DNA of 64,000 bases, from contig CM050450.1 of NCBI GenBank assembly GCA_027563935.2, positions 6,555,957 through 6,619,956 on the forward strand, in the 5' to 3' direction. Of the stretch, positions 35,171-47,600 are shown piece after piece. Below the pieces are notes generated by a model. It did no database searches. It was not told the origin of the DNA and saw only the letters and a list, made by a program, of their open reading frames with translations. Every line of letters starts with the position of its first letter. Position 1 is the first letter of the stretch. This stretch comes from Costus lasius. Its lineage: Eukaryota > Streptophyta > Magnoliopsida > Zingiberales > Costaceae. The translations under genes and the position numbers were made by a program.

Positions 35171-36445
35171 TGTCACGCCCCGGTCGGAACGGTCTAAAAA
35201 CAGCACTTATCCGCTTCCTAGAGCCGTTCGGCGGAACACCGAAACGTGATCGCGCTAGGGTTTCCGAACCGATTCTCGTGCCCAAATTCGAAATCCTAGT
35301 TCCCCGCTTACTTTTTTTCCCCCAAATTACAATTCGCACGAAGAAACCCTAATCCTAATTTGAGAAGAGGTTGGAAATCGATCGAAACCCTACATTCAAA
35401 AATATACCTCTGGTCAAAATCAACCGTTGACCGTTGCTCGCCGAATTCCTCCCGTTGCTGACGTCGTCGTTATGTCAGCCGCCCGAAATCGAATTCACCG
35501 ATCAGATTTCGATTTCGCTAACGTCGACAGACGTCAGCTGAAATCGAAATCTCGCTACGCCGAATTGACCGTTGACCCGCGTTTCGTCCGCCTCGTTTCG
35601 AACGCGTCGTCTTCCTCACCTTCAATCGAACGCGAACGCCGATGCCGCTGCGTCGTTTGCCTGTCGCTCGCCGGAGCTCGAGCTTACCGGGAACGGGGAT
35701 GACGCCTGCGTCTCGTCCTCGCTTACCCGCTAACCACCGTCCGGCAGCCACCTACTGCCGAGACACGTCACCACTGCGTCACCAAAGACAGAGGAGACAA
35801 CCTTCGCCGGAAGCACTCGTCGAAGAGGGGGACGGAAGGGAAAACTTCACCTTTATTCACTTTAAAGGTTACAAAACCCTCCCCTTACTCGCCGCTCACA
35901 CTCCCGTCGGCAGTGGCTCTCGCCGCCGACTCACAGGACTCTCGGCTCTCTCTCTGCTTCAGTCTCCGATCTCCCAACTGTCGATCCTCACGCTCGATGA
36001 TCCAACCCCCCCCCCCCCCCCCCCCGCTGCTGCTGCTCACCTCTTCGATTTGTAGAGGAGGCGACGCCGCCTTACGATCTCATCCGGAAGACTCGGCTGT
36101 GCCCGCTTCGCCCGCGTCGAGACCCCGTCTCGCGTTCTCTAGAGCGGCCGCGCCCGAAATCTGTGCAGTCCTCCGCCGTGTCCGAATCCTTCGCCTGCTG
36201 CCGCATCCACGCCCCGTCCGTTTCGCGTGCGAAGACTCCATCTCAGCCGCCTGCTTCCTTTGGCGTCCGAGCTTCGCGGCGATGAGCTCGTATCAGCGTT
36301 CGCTCTCGAAGACGACCACGTCATGTGGTCAATATCTTTGGTTGACCGGGATATTTGGGCGCCGCTCCTCCCTTTCTCGCGTGCGTTTGGGCCTTGGTCA
36401 GGCCCACTGGGCTTTGGGCCGGACCGGTTGAACCGGAGCCTAACA
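35171..36445 (-). repeat. 5' LTR of gag-only element
   Basis: 1275 bp. Similar along its length to 32235-33524, with small indels, including the C-tract at about 36007-36025. Confidence 0.93.
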
Positions 36446-36450
36446 CACGT

Positions 36451-39366
36451 GATCCTTAGCCTTAGCGAAGGGTCTTGACTTTCGTTCAGCCCAAGAAAAA
36501 AGGAAGAAGGGAAATACCAAGTTAGCACAAAAATATAAATAGAAAAATAAGGGAATATACCTTTGCTGGTTTGGGGTCCAAATCTGAAACCTCGTCGCCG
36601 CGTCCGAATCCGAAAGCCGCAGCCACATCAACACCCGAAATCAAAACCTATGTACGAAATAGATCCTTGCGTTTGAAAATGATGCTCACTTTTGTCGTCA
36701 CGCCATCCGTTTGACGCATGTAATGTCGAGCTCTCGCTATCGACGAGCCTGCATCTTGTCGACGGGGACCTGATGTCCACCAGCGTTACTGCCTCAAGCA
36801 TGCCGACATCGCTTGGCAAAGAGACGAAAGAGAGGGGGAAGAAGACAGAGAAGTTACAAAGGGGAACCCAACATCATTGTTGCTCTGAACCATGCCACCC
36901 ACACCACTGGAGCACCTCGGATGAGGGGAAGATGCTTGCCCTTGCTGGGACGTTCGACGTTGATTTCAAAGGAGGGAGGTGCAAAAAGTGGCAGAGGAGG
37001 TTCGTTCTCAGTGAGTTTTGATCGCCTAATTCACGTCTATCCTCAATCGTTCCATCCAATCCCCTTTGTTCTAGTCGTTTAGTCCTCTCCTTCCTCTTAA
37101 CAAGCTCCGCCTCCTCTTATAGATTGGAGCTCGGCACCATGCCTCCCCAACAACTCGACCAGGCATACATGAACGAAGATCCACACGTGACATCAACCCT
37201 TTGCTCAAATGGCCTCTGTCCAAGATATCTTCACATTTTCTACACACGAGGGTGCGCTTCGAATCTCCTTGTCGGCTCGCCTAGCGCCACGCAACATCGA
37301 CTTCACCTCGCTTCACGCGCTAGCTCGACATATTCGGCCACTGTCGCTTCAGCTTTGCCAAGATGGCGTGTGGCCAGAGTTCTCATCTGCTGCCACATCG
37401 CCCTGCTATCTCCACTGCAACGGCTCCACATGGCTTTTCAACGTGCTCTCGCTGATGCAGGCTGCGTTGAGGTGAAGGGACGTCGCCAATAGATGAATCG
37501 ACTCCTCATAACCTCTTCGCCTCCCGTCGTTGCATGTCGACGTCACCTCTTGACGCGTTGTTTGTCGAACAACTTGCCACTCAGCTAGGTTTCCCTGATG
37601 GGCCGCCTACATTGCCCGCACGTTGTGCTGAGATTTCGGCCACCGCTTGATTTTTCCCTAAATTGAGTTCTGGGGCAGGCCAATTTTGACCTAGTCAATG
37701 GCCCAATTATCCTGGCTAACCTAAGTTTGAGAAAAACTTTTTAGGAATCTGCGGATTCTTAAAAGATTAAGAAGTCCCAAATCGAGACCGTCCAAAGTGT
37801 ATTATGATGTGCACATGGGACGTGATGTGCAGGGGGACCTAGTGTTGTGCAGGGTTATGGTTTGGAGATTTGAACGACTAATAATCCAATGATGCTATGG
37901 AAGGTTTCTTAGAATTCTAGTAATCCAAGATTCCTAGAAAATGTGCTCCTGAAGTTTGGCTTGGCCTAACACTAAGGTTGACAAATGGCAGAGTTTTCAT
38001 TATTTTTGCTCAACCCATATCAGCTATGAACTTGCCTACCTCTTTCACTATTTATTTATTTTTTTTAAAGTTCTTTACTCTATTACTCTTTTACTACCTA
38101 TTAATTACTTGAATCTGAGTTAACCTACTTGCTCTAACAATCCTCTCCCCCTTCTGCCTGTTGCCTGGTTTTTGCTGCTGGTGCCGCTCTTAGTTGCTTA
38201 GCCCCTCGTGCCAACGTTGACCCACTCGCTTGGACAACATGCTTGTAAGCCGACAACGACGATTAAGGGTCTGCTGGGTTCGGGCAAAACAGAGGAGAGA
38301 GAAGAAAAAAAAATATAGGCCGACTAGTCAAGGAAATGGCATAGGCTGGGTAATTAATTTTTATAAAAAAATATTTTTTAAAAAAAAATTATATAGAAAT
38401 AACCTACACACAAATGGTATTAGTATTTTGATAGTAGAGAAATTAATAAAAATATATTTATATAGTGAATAATTTTTTATTTTTTATATGATAATATTTT
38501 TATTAATTTTTTATTATACATAATCTAAACTAACAAAATACGGGTACTATTGGATAGATTAAAATGTGTAAATTATTTTTAAATTTTTTTAAAAAAATAT
38601 TAGTTAGGCCGTTTTTTAAATTATAAATTATTAAATTTAATATATATATAGTAATGGGTATCATAGTATACTAATAAAAGTCTGAAACGCTATTTCTAAT
38701 ATACTTAAATTTGAATCGAACCGATAATCAACTAACTTGATCTCGGCTAGCCATTAAAACAGTACTCGATTATCATCTCTAGAAAATGGAAAAAAGTTAA
38801 GTGGAATATTTAGCAATCCATTTAATTAATTGATTATCTCCTCTTCGTTTTAAGTAATTGCCAACTTGCCTAACTCATCCCAAATATCCAATCCCCGTAA
38901 ACTCGGGAGCCCTTGCTAGCCATTGCGACACCGACACGGCACGTGAAGCGAAATAATTGAGCGCGGCTTTGTATGACTCTCTTGCAAACAAAAAGTCTTT
39001 GCCTCCTCCAGCTCGCCGCTCGAGTATATCCCAAAGTGGACCAATCCAAACATTCAATCAAATCGCTACATTTAGTCGCCATCGTTGACTTTAGTCAACC
39101 ATCGCAGCAAATGCTCCCAATCAGCTTGGCCAAACCCACGAGGCCACAACTTTGGTCCGCGGTTTGTCATCTTTTCACTTCAGTCGTCCCATTTTTATTT
39201 TTTTTATTATAAATAGCAAAGACACCCTTGTTCTTGTATCTTTACAGCTCATGTAAACTGTAAAGTACCCTGCATTAAGAGAAACTTCAGAGATTAGAAA
39301 TAAAAATAAAAGTCAGGGACCAAATTGAAATTTGTTGTAATTGGCACGTAATTTTTTTTTTCTCCC
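36451..39366. other. Intergenic stretch before the lectin gene
   Basis: No gene is recognised. 36640-37660 is GC-rich with several short open frames (for example 36692-37021 and 37124-37492) that lack recognisable domains; it may be old transposon sequence. 38230-38870 is AT-rich. Confidence 0.4.
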
Positions 39367-39373
39367 TATAAAG
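39367..39373 (+). promoter_or_regulatory. TATA box of lectin gene
   Basis: TATAAAG lies about 48 bp before the ATG at 39415, with no other start codon in the frame between. Confidence 0.65.
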
Positions 39374-39414
39374 ACGGATAGGGAGCTGCTTCCACATCAT
39401 ATGTTTGTAAAACA

Positions 39415-40209
39415 ATGGCAGTCCCACTACACCCTTCGCTTCTTATCGCCTCGCTCGTCCTCTTCCTCGTGGCCTGGTCCTCCGCCAACGAGGGCAACGT
39501 CCTCCTCACCGGCGACGTCCTCTCCACGGACAGCCAGCTTTCCTACGCCCGCGCCACTTTCGTCATGCAAGACGACTGCAACCTCGTCCTCTACAACTTC
39601 GACCGTGGCTTCCAGTCCAACACCCACGGCGCGGGTGTCAACTGCACGCTCTCCCTCAGCGACCGCGGCCAGCTCATCATCACCAGTTCCGACGGCTCGC
39701 TGGTTTGGACCTCGCCGACGGAAGGAGGCAGGAAGGCCAAAAAAGGGGGCAAGTACGCGGCCGTCCTCGGCCCAGACGGCGAGGTGGCCGTCTACGGCCC
39801 GGCGGTCTGGTCCACCCCTGTTCTCAGTTCCTCAGCCGGAAGGCCGGAGGAGGCGGAGCTCGCGGCGATTCCAGCGGTGCGAAACGTCTTGTTCTCCTCG
39901 CAGACTCTGTACTCGGACGCGAGGCTTGCGAGCCGGGACTACACGTTCGTGATGGGGGAGGACTGCAACCTCGCGCTGAACAAGGCGGGGACCGGCGTGG
40001 TGTGGCAGTCGGGGACGGCGGGCAGAGGGCGGCATTGCTTCGCCCGGCTGGATCACCGCGGGCAGCTGGCCGTCGTTGCGGATCACGACTACAAGGCGCT
40101 GTGGAGCAGCAAGAGTGTGGCAGCCGATGGTGACTACGTGCTCATCCTTCAAATCAATGGCCAAGCTGTAATCTATGGACCCGTCGTCTGGTCCACGAGC
40201 TCCTCCTAG
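39415..40209 (+). CDS. GNA-type mannose-binding lectin precursor, two bulb-lectin domains
   Basis: The intronless 264-residue frame encodes a secreted or vacuolar monocot mannose-binding lectin. Residues 1-24 form a signal peptide (LLIASLVLFLVAWSSA). Two bulb-lectin (B-lectin) domains follow, about 26-135 and 156-262, joined by an alanine/glutamate-rich linker, the layout of two-domain aroid and other monocot lectins. Domain 1 keeps one intact mannose site QxDxNxVxY as Q52-D54-N56-V58-Y60. The equivalent in domain 2 is degenerate (GEDCNLALN at 181-189: Q, V and Y replaced). Other pseudo-threefold positions are also degenerate (LGPDGEVAVY, LQINGQAVIY). The paired cysteines of each domain are present (C55 and C77; C184 and C208). 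Such lectins serve in storage and defence. An AATAAAAG signal lies about 40 bp after the stop. Confidence 0.93.
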   Translation: MAVPLHPSLLIASLVLFLVAWSSANEGNVLLTGDVLSTDSQLSYARATFVMQDDCNLVLYNFDRGFQSNTHGAGVNCTLSLSDRGQLIITSSDGSLVWTSPTEGGRKAKKGGKYAAVLGPDGEVAVYGPAVWSTPVLSSSAGRPEEAELAAIPAVRNVLFSSQTLYSDARLASRDYTFVMGEDCNLALNKAGTGVVWQSGTAGRGRHCFARLDHRGQLAVVADHDYKALWSSKSVAADGDYVLILQINGQAVIYGPVVWSTSSS

Positions 40210-40672
40210 CTGAAGAATGAACTCAAGTCAACCTCCTGCTAAATCTGGCAATAAAAGAATTGTAATCTGAGTCTGTCTGCCAAGAAATAAAAAAAACATG
40301 CAATGAAATGCGCTACTCTGAAACCAAGCCCAAGTAAAATTGGGCCCATGAAGGCCTATAAGAAGCCCATGCAAATATTACTACACTCAATTCAAGTTAT
40401 CTTAATTTCATACCAATTGAATCAATTTTTGCTTATTAATTTTTAAATAAAACTAAATATAAACTAAACTGAATTGAAATAATTTAGAATTATTTGTAGC
40501 CTCTCTATGGATTTACTCCTTTCTTTTCTTTCCTATTTATTAAATAAATTGCAAATATATATTTTTTTAAGTAATAAATAAACACCTGATTGGGATCCGA
40601 AATTCTAAGCGCCCGATTGCCCGTCCGTTATCGGACAAGATACGTTAAAGATATCGGATTTTGTCTTTCTAG
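40210..40672. other. Lectin 3' flank
   Basis: A likely polyadenylation signal AATAAAAG lies at about 40249. Nothing else is recognised before the MITE at 40673. Confidence 0.5.
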
Positions 40673-41256
40673 TAGGGGTGTGCAAAAAAACCGGCCGAAC
40701 CGTTGAACCGCGGTTAACCGGTCGAACCGAACAGATCTGGCGGTTAACCGTACCGACGGTTCTTTGATCGGTCGGTTTTTTCCCAGATATAACGGTTCAC
40801 GGTTCGGGAACGGTTCGGGACTTCGCTGAACCGCGGTTAACCGAACCGAACCGTACATATAATATTTATATATATAATATTTATTTATATATATAAATAA
40901 ATATTTTATATAAAAATCAAACCGGTTAACCATCGATACCAACGGTTAACCGTCGAAAACCAACACTTAACCGCAGAAAACCAACGGTTAACCGTCGTAA
41001 ACTAACGGTTAACCGAGAATATTTATATTTTTTTATCTTAAATTATTATATAATTTTAAATATTTTTTTTTAAATAAATAATACGGTTAACCGTCGGTTT
41101 TCGGTTAACCGAACCGAAAAATCGGTTTACCGTTGACCGGTTAACTGGGTCAATGGTTCGGGAACGATTTTCAAATTCCCTGAATCGTTTGGTTCGATTC
41201 GAGACGAAAATTTACTGCTTAACCGAATCGGGTGTGCCGAACCGTGCACACCCCTA
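40673..41256. mobile_element. hAT-type MITE rich in CGGTTAACCG palindromes
   Basis: Terminal inverted repeats TAGGGGTGTGCA and TGCACACCCCTA bound 584 bp. They are flanked by a perfect 8-bp target duplication CTTTCTAG (40665-40672 and 41257-41264). The inside repeats GGTTAACCG and GAACCG motifs many times on both arms around an AT-rich centre. No transposase is present. The long minus frame 40628-40942 is a product of the repeats. Confidence 0.93.
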
Positions 41257-41468
41257 CTTTCTAGAGGCTAGTGAACGGACGGAGCTGCCTGTTATGAACT
41301 GGATTCTTTTGAGGCGGAAGGTCAGGGTTCCCCGGTGGACGAGATAGAGAAAGAGAAAGAGGAGGGAGAAGCGCAAGCTTTCGATTCTGTTCGGCTGTTA
41401 TGAACAAGTGCTGATCCGAAGACTATGCTCTCTTTCCCTGCTGATAGTGCTGAGATTTCTCCGCCATC

Positions 41469-42868
41469 ATGGAAGAAGGCTACATGAGCCTTTCCTCGAG
41501 CCACCTGCTTGGTTCTGTTCCCGTATGCCTTCCTCTTCTGTCCATTCTTTTTCTTACTGTCGTAGATTTGTATTTGGTCATTATCATTTGCTCTTTCTGC
41601 CTCATTCTAGCCGATGTTAATTTGATTCGTACCTTTTTAAATCAGATTCCTCTTTTATTTCACTATTCTGTTTGATTTTTTTTCTTCCAAATCGAATTCG
41701 ATTTTCGCTTGATTTGACAATTCGATTTCTTTATCTGCCACAGAAGACGTTATCTACATTGGAAATTGTCGCTCTTCGATCATTTTGTTTCTAACGATAA
41801 TTAACTGATAATATATTTTTACATGGGTTAGGAATTGAAAAAGGCGGCAATCGATCGCAAGGCTGATAAATCACTGTCTTTATCATCTTTATTGTTTGCA
41901 ATTGTGATTATATGAAATTAAAGCGTGAATTAATTTTTTCGTGCAGGCTGTGATTGCTGAAAAAGACCAATCGCCAGTGCTAGTGAATTTAGTAACCTCT
42001 TTGTTCTTCCTACTAGATACTGAAACAGATTCATTGTTATTTTTGATAAATGTTCGTGTCCAAATCTTGATTTTTGTGATACATTGTTCGATTTCTCTTG
42101 TAGCCCTCCTGCAAACTTGCAAGTCTTCCCACCTCCGAATGGCGGTTACGCCCCACCCGAGAGTCCATACGGTATGCATGTTAATCACTTAAGGCTTATC
42201 TTTCCACTCTATTTTGTATTTTTTCAATGTATTTTTTTCTATATATTATATTCTGGTTGTGCATGGACTTGATGATTTTCCAGTAAACATACGAAATGTA
42301 AGGTCCATACCGCAGCTCGCAACACCCACTTTCAAAACCTCTTTCTTGGTTATGTTAAACTTCTGGGAATTCTATTTTATTGTGTCAGATGACATGATAA
42401 CAAGTTTTATCCGGTGAACCTTTTTGATTATTAGAATAGAATGGGTCTTGAAGGTTGAAATTTTCTTCTGCTCCTGACATGTACTTGAAACTTCCACGGA
42501 CATGGTTAATCAATCTTTTTTCAGTATGTTTCTAGTGGTTATTTTCTCATTTTTAACTTAGTTTCAATGGGTTCAATGAGGTCTGAGTTAAGATCCATCT
42601 TGTTGTATGTCTCTTATCTTTTCTTTTTTGTATATGTCTCTGATTTCTTATTTGCTAGTTTTATCGTACTCACTCTGCCTTGTGATGATACCATTTTCAA
42701 TTATGCAGGTGCACAAGAGCAAGCCACAAACAATTGGAAAGGACTATTTAGTTTATCATCATACACCTCGTATTTCAATGTCGACATTGATGTGGTTGTA
42801 GATAGAATTATTGGTTCAGTGTATCCTATAAATGATTTTTCAAGGAAGATCGAAGCTAATCCTGATAT
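41469..42868 (+). pseudogene. Yip1-family protein gene, 5' exons only
   Basis: Exon candidates are 41469-41522 (MEEGYMSLSSSHLLGSVP), 41947-41991 (AVIAEKDQSPVL), 42104-42171 (PPANLQVFPPPNGGYAPP) and 42709-42868 (NNWKGLFSLSSYTSYFNVD onward to ANPD). The order and wording fit plant Yip1-family proteins, Golgi membrane proteins that work with Rab GTPases. The phase between the second and third pieces does not fit cleanly, so that junction is uncertain. Only the cytosolic N-terminal half is here. The membrane-spanning exons should follow the donor at 42869, but an Athila-type LTR starts at 43057 and no later exon is seen up to 55000. The gene is truncated. Confidence 0.75.
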
Positions 42869-43056
42869 GTGAGTTGCCCTTATATTTCTATCATCTTATG
42901 TTAAACATATATAATTCTTGTTATTCTAGTTAGGCAGTTGCTTGCTAAACCCTTATATGAAAGAGTGAAGGCGTGCAATGAAAAATTCAAAGGAAATCTA
43001 TTTAAATGCATAAGCTCTTGGCTCTGAGCTGATTTAATTATTTCCATGTTCCTTTT

Positions 43057-44520
43057 TGATATCTCGTATTTTTATAGTCTTTTAGACTTATATTTACTTG
43101 TGAATCAAGATCTATTTTTATGTTTTTACATCTCTTTCCAATTTATTTTATCAATTTTCTTCATAAGCTTCACTATTTGTCATGTTTATTGAATGTATTG
43201 AATGTAGGTCAATTCACTCATTTTTAAAGCTATATTGAGAATATTTTCATGTCCGAGCGAATCAAAAATCTTGACAAGAAGTTTGGCTTCGAATGAGATT
43301 AATTTCAAGAATTTATCCGCAGCCGCCAGAATTTATTATCAGCCGTCAAGGATTAAATGAACATTAATTATCTGAAGGTTACAAGAATTAAAGAGGCTGC
43401 AGTTAATGCATTACCGTTATTCAGTCATAAATGCGGAATTTATTAGCCATTAAGAATCATAAATGTAGGAGTTATTTGGATCATTTATTAGCCATTAAGT
43501 CATAATGGAAATTAAGTTATGAATACGAAAAGACACGTCATTAAAAGCCATAATAGGGATTTAATCCAACCTTTAATTCTGAATTTAATTCGGAATTCGA
43601 AGGGACACCCGCTTCTTATATAAAGGACTCAAGAGAAACAAGAAAGGGAGCTCGGTCGGAGAAGTTGAAGCTTTAGTCTAGAGCAGAGAAGGGACAATTG
43701 CGCATCCACTCTAGAAGATCCGAAGAAGAAGAATTGCTGCCCTTCCTTAAAGAGTTTGCCATCTTCTATCTTCTATCTTTATTTTGGTTTCTTCTTTCCT
43801 TAGATTTTTGTACTAAACGACGCTATGCTAGCGTAATCTCTTTGTCGGAACTAAGGGTGTAGTCTCATTGTTGTATCTCATTTTCAAACTTGTTATTTCA
43901 TAGTAAATACAAATTTTATCTTGTGTTTATTCGTTCTATGCTGTTTTATTACTAGAGTTACCTTGATCACGTAATTTCTTTTCTTGGGTGCCACAAGAAG
44001 GACCGAAAAATGAATTGCGATGCTAGATCTGCTAGATCGAACATACTCTAACATGTCAAAAAATGAGGCAGGATTTATATGAGGAATTCTATAGTATCTC
44101 TGAACCCAAAGGATCAATCCAGGTATGGTGAGCCACGAAAGTAGGACGCTGATCTAGATTGATACCGGATTACACTATCGAAAGAGGGTAATCTGTACCT
44201 TTTGATGCTTCCTTAAGCACTTTTAAAATTTCTTTGCTATGATTTTAACTCGTTTGAATTTAAGATTCATCAACGAGCTAAACGCGAAGTTTCGATATCT
44301 CTAACCTTTATTTTCCATCCGAAACCTTCTCTTGCTCAACTCGATTTGCTGTTTACATTCAGTCTGCAACCCCAAATCATTCACGAATTTGTCTAGTTAT
44401 TAATTTGCAATCACTTAGTACTTGATTCATGTCTCTCTCTGTGAGATCGACATCTTAAGTACTACTACTACGACAAAGCCATCACGCTTGCGGTTTAGTA
44501 GTACAGAAAAGTACACATCA
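43057..44520 (+). repeat. 5' LTR of Athila-type element
   Basis: TG...CA ends, 1464 bp. A TATATAAAGG box at about 43617 is the probable LTR promoter. Confidence 0.88.
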
Positions 44521-44522
44521 AG

Positions 44523-44542
44523 TTTTGGCGCCGTTGCTAGGG
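44523..44542 (+). other. Primer binding site of Athila-type element
   Basis: TGGCGCCGTTGCTAGGGA follows the LTR within a few bases and differs by little from the Asp-tRNA complement used by Athila elements. Confidence 0.82.
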
Positions 44543-44682
44543 ACAAACAATTAATATCGAAGCGATTTAACAATTGGTAGACTAGACATTTTGTTTTTTT
44601 GTTATTGCTTTTGTTTATTTGTTTCTTTCTGCTATTTGTATTTATTTTCTTAGTTATTGTTACTTAGTTTTTCTCTCAATTT

Positions 44683-47600
44683 TTGTTATCTGCGCTTAAC
44701 TGTTATATGTGTAGAGGTTTACGATCAGGTGGACTTGAAGATCTTTACGAGCTTGATCAGGAGATCGAAAGGATGTTCCATCGCAAAAGAAGACTAAAGG
44801 AATTGAGTACTAGAGAAGCATCAAAGATTACTGAACTTATTCCTATTGATCTTGATTTGACAATGGCAAACAACAGAACTTTGAAAGATTTTGCTGCTCC
44901 AAATGCACAGGGGCTGCACTCAAGCATTGCTCGACCTCCAGTGGAGGCTAACAACTTTGAGATTAAGCCTTCCCTCTTATTGATGGTTCAGCAGAACCAA
45001 TTCGGAGGCCTACCATCTTAAGACCCAAACATGCATTTATCTATATTCTTGGAGTTTTGCGATACGACAAAAATGAACGGAGTATCTAGCGACGCGTTAC
45101 ACCTACGACTCTTCTCATTCTCTCTATGGGACAGAGCTCAAAACTAGCTATATTCACTTCAACAAGAATCGTTAACAACTTGGGAGCAACTTTCCCAAGC
45201 ATTTCTCTCGAAATACTTCTCTTCAAAACTGTCCAACTGCGAAACCAGATCACCGGTTTCACTCAAAAAGAAGGGGAATCTCTGTATGAAGCTTGCAAGC
45301 GATTCAAGGAACTTCAACGCTTATACCCACACCATGACCTCGAAAAATGGGTAATTGTTCATACATTTTACCATGGTCTGAATTATAATATGCGTCTTAT
45401 TGTAGATTCAGCCGTTTATGGAGCGATCATGAACAAGAACATCGATGAAGCGATGAATGTACTAGAGGACATTACACTGAATCACAACCAATGGGCTGGA
45501 GACCAACGAGGTACATCATCTAGGGCCGTTGCACCAGGTAAGCATGAATTAGATGCCTTAAGTTCTTTAGCCGGCAACGTTGATTCATTATCTCGTAAAT
45601 TGGATAAAATGCATGTCAATTCTGTCGATTCGAGTTCAAATTCTGTTGTATGTGAGATATGTGGTAATTTTGGCCACATGCATGCTAATTGTCAGTTGGT
45701 CATTTCCTAACCCTCCGAACCACAACAAGAGTATGTTAATGCTGTAGGGAACCAAAATCGTAGACTACAAAATGACCCCTACTCCACTGCATACAGTCCT
45801 GGTCGGAGAAACCATCATAATTTTTCTTACAGGAACAACTTTAACCCTGCTCCACAATCGAACTACAGACCACTGCTTTACTACTCCACAATAGAATTGT
45901 AGTGCAATTATTGCTCGTAGTGGTAAACAATTGGAGGAACCGAGAATACCTGACTCTAACCTGAGCCCTGACACATCTACCAGTGATAAACTCGAACCTG
46001 AGAACCCAAGTGAGGAGAAAAAAGATCATGTGAGTGAACCAATTTATGTTCCACCACCGCCTTATAAGCCACCAATTCCATTCCCTCAAATATTGGCAAA
46101 GGCAAAGCTGGATAAATAATTCAGAAAATTTTTAGAAATTTTGAAAGAGTTATATATTAACATCCCCTTTACTGAAGCTTTAACGCAAATGTCCACTTAT
46201 GCAAAGTTTTTGAAGGATATTTTTTCAAACCGACAGAGGCTAGAGGAACCGGGCACAGTGGCGCTAACTGAAGAGTGCAGCGCCATTATTCAAAACAAGT
46301 TTTTGGAGAAATTGAAGGATCTGGGCAGCTTTTCGATTCCATGCAAAATAGGGGATTTAATCTTTGAACACGGATTATGTGATTTAGGCGCCAATGTTAG
46401 TTTAATGTCTTCTTCTATATGTAGGAGACTAGACATTGGCGATATGAAACCGACACCAATTTCTCTGCAACTAGCCGACCGCTCAGTACGCAAGCCGGTA
46501 GGAATACTAGAAGATGACCCGATAAAGGTTGGAGATTTCTTCATTCCAGTCGACTTCGTCATACTTGAGATGGGAGAGGATGCAAAATTACCGATAATTC
46601 ATGGAAGGCTATTTCTTGCTACTGCCGAAGCAGTCATTAACGTTAAGAATGGAAAACTAGCCTTAATCATTGGTGAGGAAGTTATCGAATTTGATTTAGC
46701 ATGAAGTCTAAAACACCCTTCAATTACAGGTTCATGTTGTAGTCTGGATGTCATTGATAACGCTGTTAAAGACGAGAATCCCGTAACCAATGGGATGCTA
46801 TATGACCCACTGGAAGTCTATCTTTTGAAGAGTCCAAATGCTTTGGAAAATAAAAAAGGCTTACGCAGAGATGATGGACTCAGCCAAAGAAAAAGCCCCC
46901 ATAAGACGAAGGCTGAACATCTTGACAAGTCAACATCACAGGTAAGCGAGGTAAGAAAAATTGAATTAAAATCTCTTCCTCAAAATTTGAAGTATGAATT
47001 TTTGGATCATAAATCTACCTTGCCTGTGATAGTGAATGCGAATTTGACTGATATTCAGACAGAACAATTATTAGCTGAAGTTAAACTTCACAAAATGGTC
47101 ATAGGATATTCCTTAGATGATATCAAAGGAATTGACCCATCTGTCTGTATGCATAAGATTCTCTTGGAACAGGAAAGTAAACCCTCCGTCGAGTTTCAAC
47201 GTCGACTGAATCCAAGTATGAAGGAGGTTGTAAAGAAAGAAATCTTGAAACTTTTGGACGCGGGAGTCATCTACCCGATATCGGACAGCCGATGGGTGAG
47301 CCCTATCCATGTAGTACCAAAGAAGGGCGGGGTAACTGTTGTCAAAAACGAGAAGAACGAGCTAGTTCCGGTCCGCACTGTAAGCAGATGGCGAATGTGT
47401 ATTGACTACCGGAAGCTCAATAAAGCGATGCGAAAGGACCACTTCCCTCTACCCTTTATTGATCAAATGCTAGAGTGTCTTGCCCATAACGCTTACTTTT
47501 GCTTTCTTCATGGATTTTCTGGTTTTCTACATACCTCGATTCACTAGAGGATCAAGAAAAGACGACATTTACTTGTCCATACGGTGCATTCGTGTATAGG

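Larger units (their letters stand above)
32235..36445 (-). mobile_element. Gag-only non-autonomous LTR retrotransposon (TR-GAG type)
   Basis: LTRs at 32235-33524 and 35171-36445 begin TGTCACG and end CCTAACA on the plus strand. They are flanked by the 5-bp target duplication CACGT (32230-32234 and 36446-36450). The internal part is only 1.65 kb and holds a Gag frame on the minus strand, a PBS (GGTATCAGAGC, minus strand, 35157-35167) and a purine-rich tract next to 33525. No protease, reverse transcriptase or integrase is present, so it needs enzymes from another element. The Gag is related to that of the chromovirus at 13802. Confidence 0.93.

Noticed and set aside
36692..37492. Short frames with mixed composition
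   Set aside because: No domain, no splice pattern and no paralog seen; cannot be supported as genes.
39427..40164. Frames overlapping the lectin gene on both strands
   Set aside because: Shadows of the GC-rich lectin frame; the lectin frame carries signal peptide, domains and motifs.
40680..41240. Regularly repeated CGGTTAACCG, considered as a CRISPR-like array
   Set aside because: Spacing is irregular, it lies within hAT ends with target duplications, and the host is a plant.
44683..45021. Frame after the Athila PBS considered as a host gene
   Set aside because: It sits between PBS and Gag, in the usual N-terminal Gag position of the element.
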